From Nocardioides sp. WS12 (lineage in GTDB: Bacteria > Actinomycetota > Actinomycetes > Propionibacteriales > Nocardioidaceae): a stretch of 64,000 nt of DNA. Positions 44,456 through 53,420 of the stretch are shown here, piece by piece. Within the stretch, counting starts at the first letter, position 1. Every line of letters begins with the position of its first letter. The notes below the pieces were generated by a model that was not told where the DNA came from, searched no databases, and was given only the letters and a program-made list of their open reading frames with translations. The stretch covers positions 1,302,001 through 1,366,000 of the forward strand of contig NZ_CP053928.1 in the NCBI RefSeq assembly GCF_014108865.1, in the 5' to 3' direction. A program made the translations under genes and the position numbers.

Positions 44456-46249
44456 ATGACGAACAACGAGTCGGCGGTTGAAACTGACTTCGCTCCACTT
44501 GTGGGGCACTGGTTCGAGGCGCTGAATGCGGCGCTCGAAGGCGGGGACCCGGATCAGATCGAAGACCTGTTCTGCGACGATGCCTACTGGCGGGACCTGA
44601 TTGCGCTCACGTGGCGACTCGGTCACGTGGGTGGCTCAGGTCAGATCGCGAAGGCTCTGCTGGACGCCAGGTTGACCCACGACGTCCGTGACTTGCATGT
44701 AGCGCTCCATCGGACGACGCCGCGGCTCAAGTCACGGCTCATGCGGGAGGTCGTCGAGGCGTATTTCGAATTCACGACGAACGTCGGCACGGGCCAAGGT
44801 GTCATCCGTTTTGAGCCGAACCAAGACAACGAGACGGCGCTACGCGCCTGGACGGTTCTCACCAAGATTCGCTCGATCCATGGGGTTCCGGTACCCGGCG
44901 TCGGGGAGCGTCACCCGGGTCGCGGTTACGACCGCGAGGGGTCGACCGACAACTGGGCAGACAGGCGCGCCCAGTCCGTTGCCTATGAGGACCGTGAGCC
45001 CGAGGTGGTCATCGCCGGTGCCGGCCAGTCCGGTCTGATGCTGGCCGCGCACCTGGGCGTGCTGGGAGTCGACGCGCTCATCGTCGAGAAGAACGATCGC
45101 ATCGGCGACAACTGGCGAAACCGCTACCACTCGCTCGCGCTGCACAACCCCACAGACATGGTCCAGCTTCCGTACATGCCGTTTCCTCGGACCTTCCCGG
45201 AGTACCTCCCCAAGGATCAGTTCGCGAACTGGCTCGAGGCATATGCGCTGAACATGAACCTGAACACCTGGACGTCGACGGAGTTCCTCGGCGCCGACTA
45301 CGACGAGGTCGAAGAGGTCTGGACTGTAAAGGTCCGGCGCGGTGACGGCACCGAGCGCACCCTTCACCCGCGGCACGTCGTCGTGGCAACGGGCGGCGCC
45401 GGTGGCCAGCCGCGGTTCGCGGAGCTGCCAGGGCTCGAGGATTTCAAGGGAGAGGTGATCCACAGCTCGCAGTTCGACAGTGGGCGCCGCTTCCAGGGCA
45501 AGAACGTCGTGGTCGTCGGCGTTGCCACGAGCGCGCACGACATCGCCCTGGATCTCTACCAGAACGATGCGACGGTCACGATGCTCCAGCGGTCGGCGTC
45601 CATCGTCGTCTCGTTGGAGACCGCAAATGCAGCCTATGGCCAGTACTTCGACGGCACCCCGATCGAAGAGGCCGACATGATCTCGGCCGGCAACTTCATC
45701 CACCCGCTCATGGTTCCGGCGATGCAGGCCGGTACCAAGATCATGGAGGAGAAGGACAAGGTCCTTCTCGACCGGCTGCGTGCGGTCGGCATGAAGCTCG
45801 ACTCGGGAATCGACGGCACGGGCTTCATGTACAAGTTCTTCCAGACGGGTGGCGGCTACTACATCGATGTCGGCGCAAGCGATGTTGTCGCGCGCGGGGA
45901 CATCCGTCTCGTTCAGACGGAGGACCTCCTAAGGCTCGATGCGAACGGTGCTCAGCTGGCTGACGGGACCCATGTGCCGGTCGACGCGATCGTGATGGCC
46001 ACGGGCTACAAGAACCAGGGTGCAGAAGCGCAGCGCTACTTCGGCGACGAACTGGCTGCGCAACTCGGGGACGTGTCCCGATTCGGCGAAGACGGTGAAT
46101 TGCGCAACGCGTGGAAGCCGACTGCGCAGAAGGGCCTCTGGTTCATGATCTCGGGTGTGGCGCAGGCCCGGACCTACTCTCCGGTCCTTGCACTTCAACT
46201 CAAGGCCGAGCAGTTGGGCATCCTGCCGGGCTACAAGTCAGCCAAGTGA
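44456..46249 (+). CDS. Flavin monooxygenase with N-terminal NTF2-like domain
   Basis: 597 residues from ATG 44456 after AGGAGAG. Residues about 15-145 form an NTF2/SnoaL-like domain (DLFCDDAYWRDLIALTW). From 183 follows a flavin monooxygenase: GAGQSG at 188-193, GDNWRNRYHSLALHNP, a second Rossmann motif GVATSAHD in the middle, and VMATGYKNQGAEA late. The class includes enzymes for Baeyer-Villiger-type or N-oxidation, but the substrate is not predictable. First gene of an operon with a nitroreductase, an epoxide-hydrolase-like protein and acetyl-CoA synthetase. Confidence 0.9.
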   Translation: MTNNESAVETDFAPLVGHWFEALNAALEGGDPDQIEDLFCDDAYWRDLIALTWRLGHVGGSGQIAKALLDARLTHDVRDLHVALHRTTPRLKSRLMREVVEAYFEFTTNVGTGQGVIRFEPNQDNETALRAWTVLTKIRSIHGVPVPGVGERHPGRGYDREGSTDNWADRRAQSVAYEDREPEVVIAGAGQSGLMLAAHLGVLGVDALIVEKNDRIGDNWRNRYHSLALHNPTDMVQLPYMPFPRTFPEYLPKDQFANWLEAYALNMNLNTWTSTEFLGADYDEVEEVWTVKVRRGDGTERTLHPRHVVVATGGAGGQPRFAELPGLEDFKGEVIHSSQFDSGRRFQGKNVVVVGVATSAHDIALDLYQNDATVTMLQRSASIVVSLETANAAYGQYFDGTPIEEADMISAGNFIHPLMVPAMQAGTKIMEEKDKVLLDRLRAVGMKLDSGIDGTGFMYKFFQTGGGYYIDVGASDVVARGDIRLVQTEDLLRLDANGAQLADGTHVPVDAIVMATGYKNQGAEAQRYFGDELAAQLGDVSRFGEDGELRNAWKPTAQKGLWFMISGVAQARTYSPVLALQLKAEQLGILPGYKSAK

Positions 46250-46320
46250 GTGCCGTTTCGGCCGGAGACTCTCATTTCCGCCCGAGGCAGCCTTCGCTTG
46301 CTTCACTGAGGAGTGAAACC

Positions 46321-46983
46321 TTGGATCTCCCCGGCCTGCTGGCTGCGCGGTACAGCTGCCGCGCCTTCAAGCGGGAACTGGTGGCGGACGAGACGCTCGA
46401 TGAGCTCTTCGGATTGGCGCAGCGCACTCCTTCGTGGTGCAACGTCCAGCCGTGGCACGTCCATCTCACCAGTGGTCCAGCTACGGCTCGCTTCGCTCAG
46501 GCGTTGAGTGAGCATGTGTCCACGAGTGAGCCGAAGTCGGACATCGAGCGCCCGACGGTCTATTCGGAGGTGTATCAGAAGCGCCGTCGTGAGACCGGCC
46601 ATCAGTTGTACGGTGCGCTCGGGATTGATCGAGCCGACGCGGAGGGCCGCCGTCATCAGATGCTCCAGAACTTCACATTCTTCGGCGCGCCCCATGTGGC
46701 TGTGATCACCAGCGACCGCGACCAGGGTCCCTACGGCGCTGTCGACTGTGGGGGATACGTCAACACACTTCTTCTCGCTGCCCAGCATCTTGGGCTGGGG
46801 GCGGTGGCTCAGGGAGCCATCGCGGCGTACTCCGACTTCGTTCGGACCTGGCTCGACATCCCCGATGATCAGGTGGTGGTCTGCGCGGTCTCCTTCGGTT
46901 ACGCCGATGAGCAGCACCCGGTGAACGGCTTCAGAACCGATCGGGCTGAGGCCGGTGGCGTTGTCAGCCATCGGGCGAAATAG
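46321..46983 (+). CDS. Nitroreductase-family FMN oxidoreductase
   Basis: 220 residues from a TTG that follows TGAGGAG with good spacing; upstream in-frame codons lie within the previous gene. ARYSCRAFKRE (phosphate/FMN contact), RTPSWCNVQPWHV and GGYVNTLLLAAQHLGLGA are characteristic. Members reduce nitro groups, quinones, or enones, or act as flavin reductases. It may reduce an enone in the pathway or support the monooxygenase before it. Confidence 0.88.
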   Translation: MDLPGLLAARYSCRAFKRELVADETLDELFGLAQRTPSWCNVQPWHVHLTSGPATARFAQALSEHVSTSEPKSDIERPTVYSEVYQKRRRETGHQLYGALGIDRADAEGRRHQMLQNFTFFGAPHVAVITSDRDQGPYGAVDCGGYVNTLLLAAQHLGLGAVAQGAIAAYSDFVRTWLDIPDDQVVVCAVSFGYADEQHPVNGFRTDRAEAGGVVSHRAK

Positions 46984-47009
46984 CAGAGTCCACACAACAG
47001 CCTGAAGGA

Positions 47010-47435
47010 ATGAACAGATTGACTCCAGTGCAAACAGTTAATGCCTTTATTGGGTTCCTGTGTGCGCGCGACTTCGAGAGCGCGTTCGCGCTGTGCGCCG
47101 ATGACATGGAGTTCGAGAACGTCCCGTTCGAGCCGTCGGTCAATCGTGGGAGGGACGTCATCCGAGCTCGCCTCGAGAGCGCCTATACCTGGCTTGTCCG
47201 AGCGGAGTACGAGATCCACTTCGAGATCGAGCGCGACGGCGCGATTGTCAACGAGCGACTGGACCGCCACTGGTTCGACGATGGGCTCTACGCAGAAGTA
47301 CGCGTGATGGGCAGGTGGAAGGTGACTGACGGGAAGATCACGCTGTGGCGTGATTATTTCGACGCTGACCAGTGGCACCGCAATTTCAACGGGGGATTCG
47401 GTGCCTACCTGGAGCGGCGCGCGTCCGACGCTTGA
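47010..47435 (+). CDS. Limonene-1,2-epoxide-hydrolase-like protein (NTF2 fold)
   Basis: 141 residues. In limonene epoxide hydrolase the active site is an Asp-Arg-Asp triad supported by Asn and Tyr. Here Asn37 (EFENVPF), Arg83 and Asp85 (NERLDRH) and Asp115 in WRDYFD lie in the same order and spacing. It should add water to an epoxide, or be a related isomerase. The second NTF2-fold protein in this operon after the N-terminal domain of the monooxygenase. Confidence 0.75.
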   Translation: MNRLTPVQTVNAFIGFLCARDFESAFALCADDMEFENVPFEPSVNRGRDVIRARLESAYTWLVRAEYEIHFEIERDGAIVNERLDRHWFDDGLYAEVRVMGRWKVTDGKITLWRDYFDADQWHRNFNGGFGAYLERRASDA

Positions 47436-47472
47436 TCTCGGCGAGATTGGCAGCACACAGAGGAGTAGTCGG

Positions 47473-49440
47473 ATGGACATCGAAACATTGGCCAATCTTT
47501 CCCGGGAGGAGCGCCGGTTCGCGCCGCCTGCGGAGTTTGCGGCCAACGCGAACCTGACCGCCGTGGCGTACGAGGAGGCCACCAGGGACCGGCTCGGCTT
47601 CTGGGAGAAGCAGGCCGAGCGGCTGACCTGGGACACCAGATGGGACCGGGTCCTGGACTGGTCGAATCCGCCGTTCGCGAAGTGGTTCGTGGGTGGAAGG
47701 CTGAACGCGGCTTACAACGCGGTCGATCGGCACGTCGAGGAGGGCGCAGGGGACAAAGTCGCTTTCCACTGGATCGGTGAGCCTGCCGATGATGCACGGA
47801 GCATCACCTACTCAGAGTTGAAGGACGAGGTCTGCCAGGCGGCCAACGCACTGGTGGACCTGGGCGTGCAGGCTGGCGACCGGGTGGCGATCTACATGCC
47901 GATGATCCCCGAGACGGTCGTCGCGATGCTGGCCTGCGCGCGACTGGGAGCGCCGCACACGGTGGTCTTCGGCGGTTTCTCCGCCGAGGCGCTGGCTTCG
48001 CGAATCGAGGACTGTCAGGCCAAGATCGTGATCACGGCGGACGGTGGCTACCGTCGGGGCGTCCCCTCTGCGTTGAAGCCTGCTGTGGACGAGGCGCTCG
48101 CCAAGCTGGGAAGCAGGAGCGCCGTGGATCACGTCCTCGTGGTACGGCGTACCGGGCAGACCATTCCCTTCGACGAAGTGACGGACGTGTGGTGGCACGA
48201 ACTGGTTGCCTCGCAGTCTGTCGAGCACACGTGCGAGTCCTTCGACTCCGAGCATCCGCTCTACGTGATGTACACCTCCGGCACGACCGGGGCCCCCAAG
48301 GGAATCCTGCACACGACGGGCGGGTACCTGACCGGGGCGGCGTACACGCACTGGGGCGTCTTCGACCTCAAGGCGGAGACCGACGTCTACTGGTGCACCG
48401 CCGACGTGGGGTGGGTGACCGGGCACAGCTACCTGGTTTACGGACCTCTTATCAACCGGACCACGTCGGTCATCTACGAGGGGGTTCCGGACAGCCCACA
48501 CAAGGGTCGCTGGTGGGAGATCATCGAAAAGTACGGTGTCACGATCCTTTACACGGCGCCGACCGCGATCCGGACGTTCATGAAGTGGGGCGACGAAATC
48601 CCGGCGAAGCACGACCTGTCATCGCTGCGGCTCCTCGGCTCGGTCGGCGAACCGATCAACCCGGAGGCTTACGTCTGGTACCGCGAGACCATCGGCGGCG
48701 GCCGTACGCCGGTCGTGGACACCTGGTGGCAGACCGAGACTGGCGCAATCATGGTCAGCCCGCTGCCCGGGGTGAGTGATGCCAAGCCCGGGTCGGCGAT
48801 GCGCGCCATCCCCGGGATAGTGGCCGACGTGGTGAACGACGAGGGAGCGTCAGTGCCCGACGGGACTGGCGGCTATCTGGTGATCCGAGAGCCGTGGCCT
48901 TCGATGCTGCGCACGCTGTGGGGTGACGACCAGCGGTTCAAGGAGACGTATTGGTCACGCTGGGAGGGTATGTACTTCGCCGGAGACGGCGCGAAGAAGG
49001 ACGAGGACGGCGACGTCTGGGTCCTTGGCCGGGTCGATGACGTCATGAACGTCTCCGGCCACCGGCTCTCCACCACCGAGATTGAGTCGGCCCTGGTGAG
49101 CCACCCGAAGGTTGCCGAGGCCGCGGTCGTCGGTGCGAATGACGAGACCACCGGTCAGGCGGTCTGTGCCTACGTGATCCTGCGCGAGGCCGCTGGCGAT
49201 GGGGGAAGCGACATCGTCCAGGAGTTGCGTGACCACGTGGCTCGTGGGATCGGCGCGATTGCGAAGCCGCGGCAGATCCTGATCGTCGCGGAGTTGCCGA
49301 AGACTCGCTCCGGCAAGATCATGCGGCGCCTGCTCCGCGACGTTGCCGAGAACCGTGAGGTCGGCGATGTGTCCACCCTGGCTGACTCGACGGTGATGAA
49401 TCTGATCGCTGTAGGGGCATCGACGAGCGCCGAGGATTGA
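47473..49440 (+). CDS. acs: Acetyl-CoA synthetase
   Basis: 655 residues from ATG 47473 after GGAG. Phosphate loop TSGTTGAPKG, WWQTETG, the hinge GRVDDVMNVSGHR, and the acetylatable lysine Lys615 in KTRSGKIMRR are all present. It activates acetate, or possibly propionate, to the CoA ester. At the end of the monooxygenase operon it could reclaim acetate freed from the substrate. A short inverted repeat (CCAAG-GCC-CTTGG, 49443-49455) after the stop is a weak terminator. Confidence 0.94.
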   Translation: MDIETLANLSREERRFAPPAEFAANANLTAVAYEEATRDRLGFWEKQAERLTWDTRWDRVLDWSNPPFAKWFVGGRLNAAYNAVDRHVEEGAGDKVAFHWIGEPADDARSITYSELKDEVCQAANALVDLGVQAGDRVAIYMPMIPETVVAMLACARLGAPHTVVFGGFSAEALASRIEDCQAKIVITADGGYRRGVPSALKPAVDEALAKLGSRSAVDHVLVVRRTGQTIPFDEVTDVWWHELVASQSVEHTCESFDSEHPLYVMYTSGTTGAPKGILHTTGGYLTGAAYTHWGVFDLKAETDVYWCTADVGWVTGHSYLVYGPLINRTTSVIYEGVPDSPHKGRWWEIIEKYGVTILYTAPTAIRTFMKWGDEIPAKHDLSSLRLLGSVGEPINPEAYVWYRETIGGGRTPVVDTWWQTETGAIMVSPLPGVSDAKPGSAMRAIPGIVADVVNDEGASVPDGTGGYLVIREPWPSMLRTLWGDDQRFKETYWSRWEGMYFAGDGAKKDEDGDVWVLGRVDDVMNVSGHRLSTTEIESALVSHPKVAEAAVVGANDETTGQAVCAYVILREAAGDGGSDIVQELRDHVARGIGAIAKPRQILIVAELPKTRSGKIMRRLLRDVAENREVGDVSTLADSTVMNLIAVGASTSAED

Positions 49441-49646
49441 CGCCAAGGCCCTTGGAGCTGAAGGGCAGAGCGGGTTTGATGAGCCGGGCTTGGTTCCGGA
49501 GCAACGGGTCGTGTGGTGTTGAGCGTTCCGTTGATCGCGATCACCGCGGTCGCCTGAATCATTGGTCATCGGGAGGCCGCGCGCACCCTGCTCGTGTGGT
49601 GGTTTGAGAGTCTGGGTCCGCCCGCTGATGGCGGCGGCCGGTGTCG

Positions 49647-50039
49647 TCAGGCAGCGTGGCGGGTCGGGTCCTGCTCGGAACGCTGGTGGGTGAGGACCAG
49701 ACCGGAGATTTCGTCGCCGCACGCGTCGGCCGCCATCGAGGCGACTGCTGCGGCGTCCCCGTGGCCCACAATTACGATCGGGACGCCGGGGCGGGTAGCG
49801 GATGCGTCGTCGATGGCCCGGAGCACGTCGCCGACGGACTGGGTGAGCATGCGATCGGTGACGTCGACCTCGCAGGTGACGGTCGCGGCGCCGGCGAGCA
49901 GGGCCTTGTCAAGCGCCGCGTCGCACTGGTGGACGGCGCTCGCGGGGGCGACCAGGACGACCAGGAGGCGCGGCTTCGTGCCATTGGCGGGCGAGGTGAG
50001 GTCGAGACGGGGACGGGCGGTGAAGAGGGTTGCAGTCAT
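49647..50039 (-). CDS. Small protein of unknown function with alpha/beta-hydrolase-like GHGDA motif
   Basis: 130 residues. Its ATG overlaps the stop of the SGNH-like gene by four bases and is preceded by AGGAAAGG, so the frame on this strand is preferred over overlapping frames on the other. The sequence has alternating hydrophobic strands and helices (RLLVVLVAP, VPIVIVGHGDAAAVASMAA), like a piece of a Rossmann or hydrolase fold. GHGDA resembles a nucleophile elbow with Gly replacing Ser, so it is probably not catalytic. Confidence 0.55.
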   Translation of the reverse strand: MTATLFTARPRLDLTSPANGTKPRLLVVLVAPASAVHQCDAALDKALLAGAATVTCEVDVTDRMLTQSVGDVLRAIDDASATRPGVPIVIVGHGDAAAVASMAADACGDEISGLVLTHQRSEQDPTRHAA

Positions 50040-50836
50040 GACGGTGTCACCTTTCCTAGGGGCCAGAAGGGGAGCGGGGTGGCGCTCCGACCCTGTTCGT
50101 AGTTTGTGACTGTCGTCATAGTGCTGACATGGTGACTACTACCTAGACCGTTACGTAGATCCCGACGGGCTCCTCCGGAGCCCGCCGGTCCTTCGAGCGA
50201 ATCCGTGTCGACCAGCAGGCCGTGGCAACTCAGCAGGGCGGCGGCCTCGTGCAGCAGCGCGAGTTGGCCCAGCTCCGACAGGCGGGACCCGGGCTCTGAC
50301 CAGAACTCGGCGTCCCGGGCACCGGGGTGATGCTCGAGGTCGACGACGACGCCGCCATGACGCTCGTGCAACGCGTCGAGGGCAGCGTTCGCCGCGCCAA
50401 CGCGCACAGGGTGGCCGGCCAGTGGCGCCAGCCTGGTGAGGACGAGTAGTGCGCCGGTGCCGGCGAGCGCGTCGCCAACTGTCAGGATCTCTCGGCCGAA
50501 GGTGTCGGGATCCCACGCCGTCGAGCGGACGTCGTAGGTCCCGACGGCGAGGACGACGACGTGGGGTCGGTGCGCGAGGACGTCTGCCAACTGCTCAAGA
50601 ATGACCCAGCCAGCAGTCGCCCGAGGTCGCGCGACCGAATGGAAGGACACATCGTGCTGGCGTCTGGCAGCGCGCGCGAGCAGGGGAGCCCACGCCGTGG
50701 ACGACCCGCCGGCGAGCCCATCCCCGACTGCAGCCATGCGTAGGTAGCCGCGTAGTTCGCCAGAAGGGTCGATGCGCGCGGGGACCCTCACCAGCTGTTG
50801 GTTGGAGTGGCGCGGTTTCATCGGTCTGTATCCCAT
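50036..50836 (-). CDS. SGNH/GDSL-like hydrolase, atypical
   Basis: 266 residues from 50836, or 261 from ATG 50821; neither has a strong ribosome site. VGDGLAGGSSTAW resembles block I of SGNH enzymes with GDG for GDS, and VVLAVGTYDV resembles block III with Thr-Tyr-Asp for Asn-Asp. Without the block I serine the hydrolase activity is doubtful. Two genes on this strand form an operon, divergent from the LuxR-type regulator. Confidence 0.6.
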   Translation of the reverse strand: MGYRPMKPRHSNQQLVRVPARIDPSGELRGYLRMAAVGDGLAGGSSTAWAPLLARAARRQHDVSFHSVARPRATAGWVILEQLADVLAHRPHVVVLAVGTYDVRSTAWDPDTFGREILTVGDALAGTGALLVLTRLAPLAGHPVRVGAANAALDALHERHGGVVVDLEHHPGARDAEFWSEPGSRLSELGQLALLHEAAALLSCHGLLVDTDSLEGPAGSGGARRDLRNGLGSSHHVSTMTTVTNYEQGRSATPLPFWPLGKVTPS

Positions 50837-50974
50837 CGTTTGCAGTTGGCCTCACCATGCTGGCGCGGTCGTTGCGCCGGATGCGGACGACTACGTAGAA
50901 CGACACGCAGATCCGGGACCGCCGCTACGGCGGGCGCGCTTGCACGGCGAGCTCGTGCCGTGTGTGATGGGCAC

Positions 50975-53299
50975 ATGGTCGGGGGTCGCACGGCGGGGGC
51001 GAGTCCGCTGGTAGGGAGGAGGCGCGAGCTCGACACCATCAAGAAGCTGCTCGAGCGCCATCGCTTGGTCACGCTGACGGGTGTGGGCGGGTCCGGCAAG
51101 ACCCGGTTGGCCGATCGCATCACCACGGATCTCGCGCGCGTTTACAAGGACGCGGTGTGGATCGTCGAGCTCGCCGACGTGCAGGATCCGGCGCTGCTCG
51201 GACACAGCGTCGCGCGAGCCATCGGTCTCCAGGTGAAGTCGGCGGACTTCGACCCAGGCCTCCTCACCGGGTTCCTGGCCGACCGCCGTGCGCTGATCAC
51301 CCTCGATAATTGCGAACACCTCGCCGATGCGTGCGCAGAACTGGTGGAGGACCTTCTCGACACCTGCCCGGGTGTACGCATCCTGACCACCAGCCAGCGC
51401 GCGCTCGGACTACGGAACGAAAGCCTGTTCCAGGTGCCGCCTTTGTCGATGCCCGCTGTGGACGCCGACGTCCCGATCGATGGGCTCGGCCAGTACGAGT
51501 CGATCAGCCTCTTCGTGGAACGCGCCGCCACGGTCCAGCCAGGCTTCAAGGTCACTGTTGGCAACGCGGCTGCCATTGTTGAGCTATGCCAGGCATTGGA
51601 GGGCATCCCGCTCGCGCTGGAGCTGGCAGCCGCCCGGACCCGCGTCCTGACGCCGCAGGACATGGTCGAACGGCTGGAGGACCGCTACCAACTGTTGAAT
51701 CGCGGTTTCCGGGGCAAGGTCCCGGACCGGCAGCGCTCGCTGGAAGCCTCAGTGAACTGGACCTACGACCTCTGTACCGACGCCGAGCGCCGGATGTGGG
51801 CCGACCTGTCTGTGTTTCGTGGCGGCTTCGGGTTCGACGCCGCCGAAGCAGTAGCGGGCGCCTCGGTGGACGAGGCCTTCCTGGACGTGCTCGACTCCCT
51901 CGTCGAGCGCTCGGTCGTGCGCCGAGAGATCGAAGGGGAGGGCGCGCGCTTCCGGATGCTGGAGACGCTGCGACTCTACGGCGAGCGCGAGCTCAGCAGG
52001 GACGGCCGCGCGGACGTCGTGCGACGTCGACACCGCGACCACTTCCTCCTGCGTGCGAAGCGGTTCGAGGAGGATTGGACGGGTGCGCACCAGGTCGCCT
52101 GGCTGTGCGAGATGCACGAAGACCACGCCAACCTCCGCGCCGCCCTGCAGTACTCCATCGACCAGTCAGAGGCTGATGATGCGCTGCGGATGATCAGCGC
52201 GGTCGAACCCTTCTGGATCACGGCAGGTCTGGTCAGCGAGGCGCGCCGCTGGATCGACCTTGCTCTGGCCGCGGCGCCGCAGGGTGACGTGCCGAGCCTG
52301 GCCGTGGCCCTGCGGGTGGGCGCCTGGTTCGCGCTGATCCAAGTCGACATCGACGCGGCGCGTGCGATCGTCGCAGGCCTGCATCTGCTGGTCGGTCAAT
52401 TGGACGGTGAGCCAGACGTCGCGACGACGGCGCAGTCGGATCTCGCCGAGGGACTTCTGGCAGCTTGGGTGGGAGAGGCGGGGCGCGGCATCGAGCTGAT
52501 CGAACGCTCCATCGTGGGGCTGGCCGACCTGGGCGAACTGTCGTCGCGCTCCTTTGGCATCGTCGCCAGCGGGATGCTTTACGGGTTCACGGGCGATACG
52601 CAGCGCGGGCGCGCCATGCTGGAGCGGTGCGTCTCGCTGACCGAGCCTCGTGGCGAGCTCTACATGCGCGCATACGCATTGTCGATCCTCGGATTAATTG
52701 GTCTCGTCGAGGGCGACCTGGACAGTTGTACGACGAAGCTGGGTGACGCGCTGCGATTGAAGCGTGAATTGGGAGACCGGCTCGGTACTGCCCTCATCCT
52801 GGAGATCTTCGCATGGGCGGCGGCCGTGCAGAATCAGGGCGAGCGGGGGGCAACCCTCCTTGGGGCGGCGACGGATGTCTGGAATCACCTCGGCGTGTCG
52901 ATGCACTCGTTGCCGCACTTCTCGGATCGGCACGAGCAGGGTGAAATCCACCTTCGGTCGATCCAGAGTCCCGAGGACTTCGAACGGGCTGTCGGCACCG
53001 GCGCGGCGATGGGGCTGGCTGCGGCGATGGCCTATGCACTGGGGGAGACCGCTGCGCCGTCGCGGCCGCGTAAGGCGCGACCCGATCCTGCGGCAAGTGT
53101 CTCCCCGCTCACCCGGCGCGAGCGCGAGGTCGCCATGCTCGTCCATGAGGGCCTCAGCAACCAGCAGATCGCCGAGCGGCTGGTGCTCTCGATCCGCACC
53201 GCTGAGGCGCACGTCGAGAACATCCTGCGCAAACTCGGTTTCAACTCCCGGTCGGCCGTCGCCTCATGGGTGGCGGAGCACCGTGACCGGCTGACGTGA
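50975..53299 (+). CDS. LuxR-family regulator with N-terminal ATPase domain
   Basis: 774 residues from ATG 50975; the frame is open upstream to 50798 but that part overlaps the opposite gene. Walker A GVGGSGKT at 36-43, an NB-ARC-like ATPase to about 330 (ALITLDNCEHL), a helical repeat region, and a C-terminal LuxR helix-turn-helix (LTRREREVAMLVHEGLSNQQIAERL). Such proteins sense a ligand and activate nearby operons. The direct repeats at 53330-53381, before the next gene, may be its target. Confidence 0.9.
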   Translation: MVGGRTAGASPLVGRRRELDTIKKLLERHRLVTLTGVGGSGKTRLADRITTDLARVYKDAVWIVELADVQDPALLGHSVARAIGLQVKSADFDPGLLTGFLADRRALITLDNCEHLADACAELVEDLLDTCPGVRILTTSQRALGLRNESLFQVPPLSMPAVDADVPIDGLGQYESISLFVERAATVQPGFKVTVGNAAAIVELCQALEGIPLALELAAARTRVLTPQDMVERLEDRYQLLNRGFRGKVPDRQRSLEASVNWTYDLCTDAERRMWADLSVFRGGFGFDAAEAVAGASVDEAFLDVLDSLVERSVVRREIEGEGARFRMLETLRLYGERELSRDGRADVVRRRHRDHFLLRAKRFEEDWTGAHQVAWLCEMHEDHANLRAALQYSIDQSEADDALRMISAVEPFWITAGLVSEARRWIDLALAAAPQGDVPSLAVALRVGAWFALIQVDIDAARAIVAGLHLLVGQLDGEPDVATTAQSDLAEGLLAAWVGEAGRGIELIERSIVGLADLGELSSRSFGIVASGMLYGFTGDTQRGRAMLERCVSLTEPRGELYMRAYALSILGLIGLVEGDLDSCTTKLGDALRLKRELGDRLGTALILEIFAWAAAVQNQGERGATLLGAATDVWNHLGVSMHSLPHFSDRHEQGEIHLRSIQSPEDFERAVGTGAAMGLAAAMAYALGETAAPSRPRKARPDPAASVSPLTRREREVAMLVHEGLSNQQIAERLVLSIRTAEAHVENILRKLGFNSRSAVASWVAEHRDRLT

Positions 53300-53329
53300 G
53301 GTGCGCCCGCTCGCTTTCTGACATTGACT

Positions 53330-53381
53330 GTCGCTAAATTCTCCAGACGATGCCAAACTGAGGCTTGCCGTCGCAAAATTC
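53330..53381 (+). promoter_or_regulatory. Direct repeat, 40-base spacing, upstream of the hydrolase
   Basis: GTCGCTAAATTC at 53330-53341 and GTCGCAAAATTC at 53370-53381, 11 of 12 bases the same, exactly 40 bases apart (about four helical turns). Placed just after the LuxR gene and before the alpha/beta hydrolase, they suit cooperative activator binding. Confidence 0.5.
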
Positions 53382-53420
53382 CTTGAAACGGCCTCTGTTG
53401 CCGTTCAAAGGAGATGGTCA

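Noticed and set aside
49594..50109. 171-residue open frame on the plus strand
   Set aside because: It overlaps the minus-strand operon 50836-49647, whose second gene has a ribosome site and a four-base overlap with the first.
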